This document shows positions 24,932-33,081 of a stretch of 64,000 nt of DNA, in pieces. The notes under the pieces are model-generated. The model was not told the DNA's origin. It was given only the letters and a program-made list of their open reading frames with translations, and searched no databases. Each line of letters begins with the position of its first letter. Position 1 is the stretch's first letter. Source of the DNA: Paractinoplanes aksuensis (GTDB lineage Bacteria > Actinomycetota > Actinomycetes > Mycobacteriales > Micromonosporaceae); assembly GCF_024137025.1 (NCBI RefSeq), contig NZ_JAMYJR010000040.1, positions 124,001-188,000 of the forward strand. Direction: 5' to 3'. The position numbers and the translations under genes were made by a program.

Positions 24932-25889
24932 GGGCCGGATCGATATCGTACGGCGTGTAGAGCGAGATCCGGTCGACCAGGTCCCCGAACCGTGACCGCA
25001 ACCCGGCGGCGACGTCACCGGTGACCGCGAACGTGTCGAGCACCTCGTCGCTGATCAGCGCGGTCATCTCGGCCCAGGCCTGCCGCCGCGACAGCGAGTT
25101 GAGCTGGTCGGCCAGCTCGCCCCAGCCGTGCGTCTCGAGCACCGGGCGGTAGGCCGGCGTCGACGCGTAGAACGCGATCTGCCCCTTGACGGCCTGCTCG
25201 GCCCGGGACCGGGCGGCCTCGTCGGCGCCCAGCACCACCATGGCCGACAGGCACACCGTGAAATCGTCGAGGGCGCCGCCGCGCGCCTCCTGGAGGACCG
25301 GGCGGGTGCGTTCGCTCAGGTAGACCGCGCTGGTCAGCGGGTGCACGAGCAGGCCGTCGGCGACGCGGCCGGCCGCACGGGTCATCCGCTCCCCCACCGC
25401 CGCCAGCAGAACGGGCGGGGTTCCGTACGGATTGGGACCGGGGTTGAAGAAATCGGTCATCAGCGTGTGCTTGTAGAACTCGCCGCGGAACGCGAGTCGC
25501 TCGCCGCCCCAGGCCGTCCAGATGGCCCGGATCGCGCGGATGAACTCTTCCATGCGGGCGGCCGGCTTGCTCCACGGCATCGCGAACCGGCGCTCGATGT
25601 GCGGCTGCACCTGGGAGCCGAGACCGAGCTGGAAGCGGCCCTCGCTGATCAGCTGCAGGTCGTTGGCCAGCACGGCCACGCTCATCGGGTTGCGCGCGAA
25701 GGCCACCGCGATGGCCGACTGCACGGTGATGCGCGAGGTGGCCCGGGCGGCCAGGGCCAGCGCCGGGAACACGTCGTGCTTGGTCTCGGCCGCGCCGAAG
25801 CCGTCGTACCCGTCCTTCTCGGCGGCGACGGCGGCCGCCTCGACCTGGATCGGCGTGGCCGCGACGTCGGCGGCGAAGTCAACGAGCAT
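24903..25889 (-). CDS. LLM-class (luciferase-like) F420-dependent oxidoreductase
   Basis: 328 residues of the bacterial luciferase-like TIM barrel. Segments include DGYDGFGAAETKHDVFPALA (early barrel strand), VQSAIAVAFARNPMSVAVLA, RFQLGLGSQVQPHIERRF (the G-L-G-S-Q-V-x-x-H motif of F420-type members) and VADGLLVHPLTSAVYL. Such enzymes use reduced F420 (or FMN) to reduce or oxidise small molecules; the substrate is unknown. ATG 25889 starts directly at the first strand. It follows the zincin gene by seven bases and is probably co-transcribed. Confidence 0.88.
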   Translation of the reverse strand: MLVDFAADVAATPIQVEAAAVAAEKDGYDGFGAAETKHDVFPALALAARATSRITVQSAIAVAFARNPMSVAVLANDLQLISEGRFQLGLGSQVQPHIERRFAMPWSKPAARMEEFIRAIRAIWTAWGGERLAFRGEFYKHTLMTDFFNPGPNPYGTPPVLLAAVGERMTRAAGRVADGLLVHPLTSAVYLSERTRPVLQEARGGALDDFTVCLSAMVVLGADEAARSRAEQAVKGQIAFYASTPAYRPVLETHGWGELADQLNSLSRRQAWAEMTALISDEVLDTFAVTGDVAAGLRSRFGDLVDRISLYTPYDIDPALIAQVRQRL

Positions 25890-25896
25890 GGGACAG

Positions 25897-27144
25897 CTAT
25901 AGCATCCGCTGCCGGATCCACTGCACGCACGCCCGGTCGACCGTCGCGAACGGCACGCCGTAGGCCTCGCGCGCGGCCTGGTCGTACTCGTTGTCCTGGG
26001 TCAGCACCAGGCGGACGAAGGTGAAGAGCTTCTCGTCGCCGTACTTGCGGGCCATGCAGTCGGCGGCCAGGTGGCTCAGCCCGTAGAAGGCGTCCCCGGC
26101 CCGCGCCGGCGCGTCCGGCCCCGGCTGCGACGGGACCATCGAATTCGGCCGCGCCTTGCCGTTGAGCGCCCATCGCACGCTGTGCCGGCGCAGGGTTTCG
26201 GAGGCGCTCATCGGCGACCATCCGATGTACTCGGCGATGCCCTCGCTGAGCCACGTGTCCTCGGCGGCGTCGGCCCGGTAGGCGCCCGAGAGCGTCACGA
26301 CGTGACCGAGTTCGTGCTGCAAAGCCACGCGCAACATCACCGGGTTGTCGGCCAGCGCTTTCATCCGCAGCATGACGTCGATGCCGTGCATGTTGAGCGG
26401 GATGGCCAGGCCGATGGCCCAGTCGTCCTGGCCACCGCCGTACCACTGGCGCCACTGGGCCTCGCCGGCCAGATAGATGCGGTAGCGGGACTGCGACGTG
26501 CCGATCAGCGCCGCGAACCGGTCGTCGACCCGGGCCGCGGCCTCGGCCACCGGCAGCACCCGGGCCAGCTGGCGCCGCTGGGCGGGCGCCGCGACCAGGG
26601 TCACCCGGGTGCCGCGCAGGGCCACCAGCTCGCCGTTCTCCCAGGGCGCGGGTCGCCGCGGGTCGTCGCTCGGCCCCGGCGCGACGGCGCTGATCACATA
26701 GCGGCCCCCGAGCGGCCGCAGCGTGAGCCGTTGCTCGATGCGCGGCGGTTGCTGCCACTGGCTGCCGGCCGCGCCCGGACACATGTCCGGGCCGAGGCAG
26801 TACGAGATCTCCGTACGTACGGAAAGTTGGTTCTTGACCTTCTGCTCGACCCCCGGCAGATAGTCGAACCGGGTCACGTCGAGCGCCCGCAGCGACCGGA
26901 ACATGCTGCGGTAACGCTTCTGGAGCGGCGCGTCGACCGCGGCCAGCCAGCCCGTCTCGTCGCCGCTCAGCAACGCCTCGGACTGCGCCTTCAAGGCCGC
27001 GACGGCCTGCTCGTACGCGGTGGCGGGCTTGCTGCGGGCCGCCATCGCGGTCGGCGTGGCCGGTCGCGAGACGACCACCGCCGCGGCGAGCAGCAGCGTG
27101 CCCACCGTGACGAGGGCGAGATAGACGGTGGTGGCGCGGCGCAT
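25897..27144 (-). CDS. Exported or membrane-anchored zincin metallopeptidase-like protein
   Basis: About 415 residues. An N-terminal membrane helix or uncleaved signal (VYLALVTVGTLLLAAAVVVS) is followed by a stalk and a C-terminal gluzincin-like domain with the zinc motif H-E-L-G-H (LQHELGHVVTLSGAY, near residue 295) and a downstream Glu in WLSEGIAEYIGW, the third zinc ligand of MA-clan peptidases. The mid-region resembles NTF2-like stalk domains in this class. ATG 27144 was chosen because the signal helix begins five residues later; ATG 27186 adds a basic, Cys-containing stretch. It acts outside the membrane; the substrate is unknown. Confidence 0.8.
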   Translation of the reverse strand: MRRATTVYLALVTVGTLLLAAAVVVSRPATPTAMAARSKPATAYEQAVAALKAQSEALLSGDETGWLAAVDAPLQKRYRSMFRSLRALDVTRFDYLPGVEQKVKNQLSVRTEISYCLGPDMCPGAAGSQWQQPPRIEQRLTLRPLGGRYVISAVAPGPSDDPRRPAPWENGELVALRGTRVTLVAAPAQRRQLARVLPVAEAAARVDDRFAALIGTSQSRYRIYLAGEAQWRQWYGGGQDDWAIGLAIPLNMHGIDVMLRMKALADNPVMLRVALQHELGHVVTLSGAYRADAAEDTWLSEGIAEYIGWSPMSASETLRRHSVRWALNGKARPNSMVPSQPGPDAPARAGDAFYGLSHLAADCMARKYGDEKLFTFVRLVLTQDNEYDQAAREAYGVPFATVDRACVQWIRQRML

Positions 27145-27223
27145 CGCGCTCCGTTCGGGGATGGTGCATCGGGGCCGGGATCGCATCCAAACAGATGCAC
27201 CCCGATCACATCCATCCCCTTCG

Positions 27224-27775
27224 TCACATCAGCCCGGGAATCGGCACACTCAGCACCCGTACGGTCCACCGGCGCGACCCGGCCGTGCCGGCGCAGGAGC
27301 CCTGGACGGCCACGCCGCTCTCGATCTGCAGACACTGCCCGGTCGCCGTGTTCACGATCTTGGCCGTCTCGCCCAGCGAGTCACGCAGGGCCCACCGTCG
27401 CGAGGCGGCGGGCGCACACGGCTCGAGACCGGCCCGCGCGCCCGCGATCCGGGTGGCGCCGGGCATGGCGAGGCAGCGGTTGGTCCTGACGCTGAGCAAC
27501 TCGAGCTCGTTGGCCACGGCGACCGGCCGGAACCGCCAGCGGTACGGGTCGGTGCGGGCGCACGGCAGCTCGGTCAGGCCCGAGGTGAGGCACCAGCCGC
27601 TGCCCGCGTTGACCACCTGAAAGTCCAACCCGACCAGGTCGACCGGGGCGGGCGCAGCCGCCGCGACCGGTGCGGCCGGCGTCATCGGTGCGGCCGGTGT
27701 GATCGGTGCGGCCTGGGCCGGGGCGGCCGGGAGCAGGGTCAGGGCGGCGAGGAGTGCGAGTGCACGACGAAGCAT
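27224..27775 (-). CDS. Secreted ricin-type beta-trefoil (RICIN-like) protein
   Basis: 183 residues. A signal peptide (LRRALALLAALTLLPAAPAQ) is followed by an Ala/Pro linker with a PITPAAPMTPAAP repeat and a single beta-trefoil-like domain with paired Cys and ricin-like units (NAGSGWCLTSG, LLSVRTNRCLAMPGAT and IVNTATGQCLQIESG). The Q-x-W motifs are reduced to RRWALRDS and SRRWTVRVL. It probably binds carbohydrate at the cell surface or in the medium, although only some sugar-contact residues are visible. It is 9 bases from the dehalogenase gene upstream and may share its transcript. Confidence 0.75.
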   Translation of the reverse strand: MLRRALALLAALTLLPAAPAQAAPITPAAPMTPAAPVAAAAPAPVDLVGLDFQVVNAGSGWCLTSGLTELPCARTDPYRWRFRPVAVANELELLSVRTNRCLAMPGATRIAGARAGLEPCAPAASRRWALRDSLGETAKIVNTATGQCLQIESGVAVQGSCAGTAGSRRWTVRVLSVPIPGLM

Positions 27776-27784
27776 GCGAGCAGT

Positions 27785-28660
27785 TTATCCGATTTGTCCG
27801 GGTCGCTGGAACGAGCCGCGGAGGGCCTCGACGACCACCTCGGGCGCCTCCTCGGCCATGAAGTGCCCGCACTTGACCGGGAGGTGGTGCAGATCGGGGG
27901 CCCAGGCCCTCCACAGCGCAGCCGCGTCGAAGCCCAGCATGGAGCCCCAATCCTGCTGAAGAACGGTCACGGGCATCGTGAGGACGCGGCCGGCGTCGCG
28001 ATCGGCCTGGTCGTGCTCGACGTCGACCCCGGCCGAAGCCCGGTAGTCGGCCACGATCGACGGCACGGCGTTCCCGCAGGCGTCGAGGTAGGCGGCCCGC
28101 ACGTCGGGCGGGATCGCCGCCGGGTCCTGGATCCACAGGTCGAGAAAGTGGCCGAAGAAGGCGTCGGATGACGCCTCGATCATCTGTTCGGGCAAGCCGG
28201 GCGGCTGGGCCATGAGGTAGAGGTGGAAGCCGACCGATGCCGACACCCCATGCATCACGTCCCACATGTCCAGGGTCGGCAGGACGTCGAGCGACGCCAG
28301 ATGGGTTACGTGCTGGGGGTGGTCGAGGCCGGCCCGGATCGCCACCAGGGCGCCCCGGTCGTGGCCGGCCAGCGCGAACTGGTCGAAGCCGAGCTCACCG
28401 GCCAGCCGGACGATGTCGCGGGCCATCGTCCGCTTCGAGTAGGTGTCCGGACCGGCTTCGGCGGGCTTGTCGCTGGCGCCGTAACCCCGCAGGTCAGGGG
28501 TGATCACGGTGTGGTCGCGGGTCAGGTCGGCAGCCACATGCCGCCACATCAGGTGAGTCTGCGGAAAACCGTGCAGCAACACGATCGGGCGGCCGCTCCC
28601 CTCGACCCGCACGAACAGTTCCACGTCATTGTCGACTCGTACTTTGCGCTCTTCGAACAT
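27785..28660 (-). CDS. Alpha/beta hydrolase of the fluoroacetate/haloacetate dehalogenase group
   Basis: 291 residues. HGFPQTHLMWRHVA (oxyanion region), TPDLRGYGASDKP, then LAGHDRGALVAIR, where the nucleophile position is Asp (GHDRG), as in dehalogenases and epoxide hydrolases rather than esterases. The catalytic His lies in LPVKCGHFMAEEAPE. The R-G-Y-G-x-S and FPQ segments match haloacetate dehalogenase-like proteins, which cleave C-halogen bonds by an ester intermediate. The true substrate is uncertain. ATG 28660 opens with a typical EERKVRVDN strand. It is divergent from the SARP regulator across a ladder of direct repeats. Confidence 0.85.
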   Translation of the reverse strand: MFEERKVRVDNDVELFVRVEGSGRPIVLLHGFPQTHLMWRHVAADLTRDHTVITPDLRGYGASDKPAEAGPDTYSKRTMARDIVRLAGELGFDQFALAGHDRGALVAIRAGLDHPQHVTHLASLDVLPTLDMWDVMHGVSASVGFHLYLMAQPPGLPEQMIEASSDAFFGHFLDLWIQDPAAIPPDVRAAYLDACGNAVPSIVADYRASAGVDVEHDQADRDAGRVLTMPVTVLQQDWGSMLGFDAAALWRAWAPDLHHLPVKCGHFMAEEAPEVVVEALRGSFQRPGQIG

Positions 28661-28684
28661 GCGCCCCAGTCTTCGACGCGCGAA

Positions 28685-28899
28685 TGAGCATCCAATGAGC
28701 AAGCCGCACCGGCGCCGGATGAACGAGTAACGCGTTCCCCTAAGCGCTGGAAGCCGGACCCGCGCGTCAGCCGCACGTCTGAGCGCCGCTGAGCGATTCC
28801 TCGCGCCGGAGATGACGTTCGGTGCACGGATCTGAGCGCCGGATGAGCGAGTGCGCAGAACGACTGGCATTCGGTGCGCGTCTGAGCGCATATTGAGCG
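28685..28899. promoter_or_regulatory. Ladder of TGAGCG direct-repeat pairs (SARP-like sites)
   Basis: Pairs of TGAGC(G/A) lie at 28685/28696, 28780/28790, 28833/28844 and 28883/28894; three pairs are spaced 11 bp and one 10 bp. The last two sit in a larger direct repeat (TTCGGTGC...TGAGCGAGT at 28818-28852 and 28870-28902). An 11-bp period on one face of the helix is the known pattern for SARP/BTAD regulator sites. The array lies between the dehalogenase gene and the BTAD regulator at 28917, so autoregulation is likely. Confidence 0.7.
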
Positions 28900-28916
28900 A
28901 GTTGTACGGTGACCGG

Positions 28917-30926
28917 GTGGCGGTACGGTTCGGGGTGCTGGGGCCGGTCATGGCCTGGCGCGACAGCGGCGAGCCGGTACCGCTCAAGGGCCCTGTGCAC
29001 CGCGCCGTGCTGGCCCGCCTGATCGTGGCGCGAGGCCGGGTCGTCCCGGTCGGTCATCTCGTCGACGATCTTTGGACCGCGCCACCTCAGGGTGCGATTC
29101 CCGCCGTACGAACATTTGTCGCCGCCCTGCGCCGCGCACTCGAGCCCGACCGCCGGCCCCGGACCCCCTCAACCCTGCTGGTCACCGAGGGACCGGGATA
29201 TGCCTTGCGCGCTGCGGCCGGCGCTGTGGATGCCTGGCAATTCGAGCAGGCTCTGCGCGCTTCGACCGACGCGGTGGACGCCCGGCGGCCCGAAGGCGCG
29301 GTGAGCAGTCCGGACGCGCTGTCCGAGGCGTTGGGATGGTGGCGCGGGCCGGCCTATGCCGATTTCCCGGAGGCGCCGTGGGCCCGGTCGGAGCGCGCCC
29401 GCTTGGCTGAACTGCGCTTGCGCGCGGTCGAAGTGCTGGCTGAGGCCCGCCCACCGGCCGAGGCGGTTCCCGATCTGGAAGCTCATGTCACCGAGCACCC
29501 GTGGCGGGAGGAGGGATGGCGGCTGCTCGCGTTGGCCCTCTACTCATCGGGACGCCAAGGCGATGCCCTCGCCGTCCTGCGCCGCGCCCGTGAGCAACTT
29601 GTCGACCGGCTCGGCCTCGACCCTGGGCCCGCGTTGCGCGAGCTGGAAACAGCGATCCTGCGCCAGGAGATTCCGGTAGCTCTCGCCCCGGCTCCGACCC
29701 CGGCTATGGGATCAACTTCAAGCGCGGCTTCGAGCTCAGGCTCGGCTTCGAGCTCAGGCTCGAGCCTGGGCTCGGCCCTGAAGCCGGACAAGGGCGTGAT
29801 CTCGAACGCGGCTTCGGGCCGGGTTGAGGCGGGCTCTGTCTGGGCTGAGGCGGCGGCGGACTACGAGCGGACGGTGGGTGCTCGCGCGCGGCTGGGCTCG
29901 ACCGTTGGGCTGCTGCGGAATCTCGCGGTTACCGGGGGTGGTGGCGGGCTGGAGGCGGCCGGGCGTCATCGGCTGGCGACGATCGCGGCGGCTGAGCAGC
30001 TGGGTGATCCGGTGCTGACTGCTCGCGTGATCGGCGCGTATGACGTGCCGGCGATCTGGACCCGGTCCGATGATCCCGGGCAGGCTGCTCAGATCGTGGC
30101 CGCGGCCCGGCGAGCGTTACCGGGCTCGGACGGTGCGGCTCGGGCGCGGCTGCTGGCCACGATTGCCCTGGAATCGCGGGGGCGGGACGAGCGGGCGGCG
30201 GCCGAAGAGGCGGTTGCCCGGGCTCGGGAGGTCGGCAACCCGGCGCTGCTGGCGTTCGCGCTCAACGGGTTGTTCATGCAGAGCTTCGAGCGCTGCGGCC
30301 GTGCCCCGGTCCGGGACGAGATCGGCGCTGAACTGATCGCGCTTCCCGTAGCGCCGACATACCAGGTGCTGGGTCATCTGATCCGGTTGCAGGCGCGCAG
30401 TGCGCTGGCCGATTTTGCCGCCGCTGAGGGCCATGCTGCGCGGGCCGATCGGCTGGCCGCAGAGCATGAGCTGCCGCTGGTCACGGTCTTCACGACCTGG
30501 TTCCGGGCGATGCGCGCGGGCGGTCCGGACGCCTACCGGGACGCCGCGCGCCATCTGAACGGCGCCGGAATGCCTGGGCTCGAGCATGGGCTGCTCGCCC
30601 TCGCCCTGCTGGCGTCGGGCCGGCCCGACCACACGCTCGACTACGGGCCGTACGAACCGTGGGCTCGGCCATTTGTCTTACTGTCCGACAAACGTACAGA
30701 TGACGCCCGGGCGGCCCTGCGCACCGTCCCGGACCCGCCGGCCGATCTGCTGTCCGAGGCCCTGTGGTGCCTGGTGGCGCGGGCGGCCGAAATGCTCGAC
30801 GAGCCAAACGCGCGTGCCCGGGCCGCCCTGGCCCCGGCGGCCGGGCAGATCGCGGCCGGCAGCGGAGTGCTCAATGCCGGCCGGATCGACGACGTCCTGA
30901 CTACTTGGCCTCACGCAGGGGCTTGA
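28917..30926 (+). CDS. SARP/AfsR-like BTAD-domain transcriptional regulator
   Basis: About 669 residues. An OmpR-type winged helix (RFGVLGPVMAWRDSGEPVPL to EGPGYALR, residues about 3-90) is followed by a BTAD helical domain (about 95-245: AYADFPEAPWARSERARLAE, EEGWRLLALALYSSGRQGDA, LGLDPGPALRELETAIL). A Ser/Gly-rich linker with an 18-bp repeat then leads to a helical TPR-like region of about 380 residues, with no NB-ARC ATPase such as AfsR has. SARPs activate secondary-metabolism genes through 11-bp spaced direct repeats; such repeats lie directly upstream. GTG 28917 is preferred because the conserved VRFGVLG starts there. No biosynthetic cluster is nearby, and the neighbouring dehalogenase may be a target. 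Confidence 0.85.
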   Translation: MAVRFGVLGPVMAWRDSGEPVPLKGPVHRAVLARLIVARGRVVPVGHLVDDLWTAPPQGAIPAVRTFVAALRRALEPDRRPRTPSTLLVTEGPGYALRAAAGAVDAWQFEQALRASTDAVDARRPEGAVSSPDALSEALGWWRGPAYADFPEAPWARSERARLAELRLRAVEVLAEARPPAEAVPDLEAHVTEHPWREEGWRLLALALYSSGRQGDALAVLRRAREQLVDRLGLDPGPALRELETAILRQEIPVALAPAPTPAMGSTSSAASSSGSASSSGSSLGSALKPDKGVISNAASGRVEAGSVWAEAAADYERTVGARARLGSTVGLLRNLAVTGGGGGLEAAGRHRLATIAAAEQLGDPVLTARVIGAYDVPAIWTRSDDPGQAAQIVAAARRALPGSDGAARARLLATIALESRGRDERAAAEEAVARAREVGNPALLAFALNGLFMQSFERCGRAPVRDEIGAELIALPVAPTYQVLGHLIRLQARSALADFAAAEGHAARADRLAAEHELPLVTVFTTWFRAMRAGGPDAYRDAARHLNGAGMPGLEHGLLALALLASGRPDHTLDYGPYEPWARPFVLLSDKRTDDARAALRTVPDPPADLLSEALWCLVARAAEMLDEPNARARAALAPAAGQIAAGSGVLNAGRIDDVLTTWPHAGA

Positions 30927-31473
30927 GGGCGGTCGAGACCTTGGCCAGTTCGTTGAGGACGGCAGTCGAAGCGGTGGTCATGATCTCGGTCGGGCGCAGT
31001 TCGCCTTCCTGGACGAGGCTGTGCACGAACGGGATGTTCACCGACTCGGGGATCATGAACAGCTTCAGCGCGTACGCGGAACTCTGCAACTGCAGGGCCG
31101 AGCGCGTGCCGGCCGAGACGCCGCCGTAGCTGACGACGCTGGCTGCTTTGTAGTTCCACTCGGCGTGCAGGTAGTCGATCGCGTTCTTGAACGCGGCGCT
31201 CAGCCCGTAGTTGTACTCCGGGATCACGAAGACGATGGCGTCGGCGGCGGCGACCTTCTCGCTCCAGCGCTTGGTGTGATCGTTCTGGTAGTTCTGCAGG
31301 CGCGGGTGGTGCGGCTCGTCGAGCAGCGGCAGGTTCTCGTCGGCCAGGTCGGCCACACTCACCTGGAAACCGCCGTGGGCCTTGGCCGCGTCGACGAACC
31401 AGTCGGCGACCTTCGGGCCGACCCGTCCGGGCCGCGTGCTCCCGACAACCACCAGCAGATTGAGCTCACTCAC
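30901..31473 (-). CDS. NADPH-dependent FMN reductase family protein
   Basis: 190 residues of the flavodoxin-like NAD(P)H:FMN reductase family: LLVVVGSTRPGRVGPKVADW (FMN phosphate loop, GSTRPGR), VFVIPEYNYGLSAAFKNAID (PEYN flavin-binding motif) and ASVVSYGGVSAGTRSALQLQ. It reduces FMN or quinones with NADPH. GTG 31473 follows a GAGG-containing stretch; the first strand begins at residue 3. Its last 26 bases overlap the end of the SARP gene. It may supply reduced flavin to oxidoreductases, but no partner is adjacent. Confidence 0.88.
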   Translation of the reverse strand: MSELNLLVVVGSTRPGRVGPKVADWFVDAAKAHGGFQVSVADLADENLPLLDEPHHPRLQNYQNDHTKRWSEKVAAADAIVFVIPEYNYGLSAAFKNAIDYLHAEWNYKAASVVSYGGVSAGTRSALQLQSSAYALKLFMIPESVNIPFVHSLVQEGELRPTEIMTTASTAVLNELAKVSTALKPLREAK

Positions 31474-32509
31474 GACGCGCCCCTCTTCCTCGACATACGT
31501 TTACTTGCGTCCGCAACAATATCGAGCAGCCAGTCTTCCCGCGTCGGCGAGTCGAATACATCACACCCCTATGATTCCTGGCGCCCGCCTATCTACCCCT
31601 TCTTCGCCCGCGCGATCCATTGCGTCCTCGTAGCCGGCGCCGGGTAAGCGGCCGTCTGTCGAATGTCCGGGCATATCTCCTGCTCCTAACTTCCTGTCCA
31701 GCGAGAGGAAGCGGGCATGACACGGCCACAAGAGGCGCGCCACAGGCCTGCTCGCCCGGATCGACGGCAAGCTGCCGCACGGCGCGCACCGGCCGGCACA
31801 CGCCACGACGGCAAGCTGCCGCACAGCATGGCCGGTCGGCAACCCCGATCGACGGACTGAAGGACGATCGCGCGGGTGGCGGCCGCCCGCAGCGATCCTC
31901 GAACGATCACCTCAGCCCGGATCGGCGGCGGGGTGGCTCTGATCCGCGCTGAGGGCCGCCACCACCACGAACGGGTCAGCGAGATTGTATGACCGTCGCA
32001 TGGAACGACGAACTGGCAACCGAGGGCGCCGAGACCGGGCCGACCACGCGTCGCGGCTCGTGTCGGTCGAATTCGCGAACGGCGTCGCTACCCGTGAGGT
32101 CTGGCGCGGCCCGGACCGAGGCGGCCAAGGGCTCGAAGGAGCGCAACGGCGGAAAGCTTCATCGGCCGGCAGTGTGCCGAGATGGGCGAGAGGTGAGGCG
32201 GTCCGATGACGAGGCTCAGGAGATCGAGGACGCGATCCGGCCCCGTCGCCGGTCCTGGTCCCGCCCGAGGAACTGGTCACCACCCTCCCTGAACCCATGG
32301 GCGAGGATTGGAGACGCCTCGGCGACTGGCTGCAAGAGACGCCAGGTGGTCGTCGGCCGTTTACGCCGATTTCGACCGAGCGTGCCGCGCACGCGTCGCA
32401 CGGCTGCACGATCTCCATGGACTCGACCGGTCGGGTCAGCACGATCGGCGAGCTATTCGCCCTACGTCAACGCGGCGGCGCTGGATCGGCTCGCGGGGCT
32501 CACGGTAAC

Positions 32510-32818
32510 GGCGGAGCTGGTCGAGGCGGCTGGATCGCTTGGTCGACGGAGCGATCACGAGGGCCACCCACATTGCCTGCGACGACGGAGCGGAGCTGGC
32601 CGAGGCGGCTGGATCGCTTAGTCGACGGAACGATCACGAGGGCCACCCACATTGCCTGCGACGACGGAGCGGAGCTGGCCGAGGCAGCTGGATCGCCTGG
32701 TCGACGGAACGATCACGAGGGCCACCCACATTGCCTGCGACGACGGAGCGGAGCTGGCCGAGGCAGCTGGATCGCTTAGTCGACGGAGCGATCACGAGGG
32801 CCGCCGGCATTGCCTGCG
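32510..32818. repeat. 79-bp tandem repeat, three full units plus flanking partial units
   Basis: GATCACGAGG starts units at 32553, 32632, 32711 and 32790. Each unit runs through GCCACCCACATTGCCTGCG, ACGACGGAGCGGAGCTGGCC and GGATCGCTTAGTCGACGGA. Copies differ at only a few positions. Because 79 is not a multiple of three, long frames through the array are not evidence of coding. Confidence 0.92.
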
Positions 32819-32924
32819 AAAATGGGAGGCCACGAGTGCCGCCGGGGCGCCTGCGCTGGCGGGTATTCGCGGCGGGCGGCGGCGTTGCCTGGGCCGTGGC
32901 TGAGCAGGCAGCGACGCGGCCGCG

Positions 32925-33045
32925 CCTGGGCGGGCGGCGTCGCTGGGCGCGCGGCGATGCGGCCGAGCCTGGGCGGGCGGCGATGTGGCCGTGCCTGGGC
33001 GGGCGGCGATATGGCCGTGCCTGGGCGGGCGGCGATGTGGCAGCA
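32925..33045. repeat. 26-bp tandem repeat (three good units, one or two degenerate)
   Basis: CCTGGGCGGGCGGCGATGTG begins units at 32968, 32994 and 33020, with degenerate copies at 32925 and 32943. It is very G-rich on the plus strand and lies immediately upstream of the GH38 start at 33082, so it occupies that gene's promoter region. Confidence 0.85.
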
Positions 33046-33081
33046 GTGGCGCAGTAGCGGGCGAGGGCCAAAGATGTCGGT

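Larger units (their letters stand above)
31474..33081. other. Gene-poor repeat field
   Basis: About 1.6 kb with open frames on both strands, but none with a recognisable product, ribosome site or consistent codon use. It contains two copies of GACGGCAAGCTGCCGCAC 44 bp apart (31763 and 31807), a 79-bp tandem array (32510-32818) and a 26-bp array (32925-33045). I see no transposase, integrase, att site or terminator. It is probably a non-coding relic with expanding repeats, just upstream of the GH38 operon. Confidence 0.55.

Noticed and set aside
27165-27223. ATCGGGG...CCCCGAT as a terminator of the ricin-like gene
   Set aside because: The arms are only seven bases with a loop over 20 bases and no T tract, too weak to call.
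31912-32621. Open frames of 176 and 210 codons in the repeat field
   Set aside because: They overlap each other on opposite strands, lack ribosome sites and recognisable motifs, and run into repeats that are not multiples of three.
32510-32818. The 79-bp array as a possible CRISPR array
   Set aside because: Units are contiguous without unique spacers, unit length is 79 bp, and no cas genes are present.
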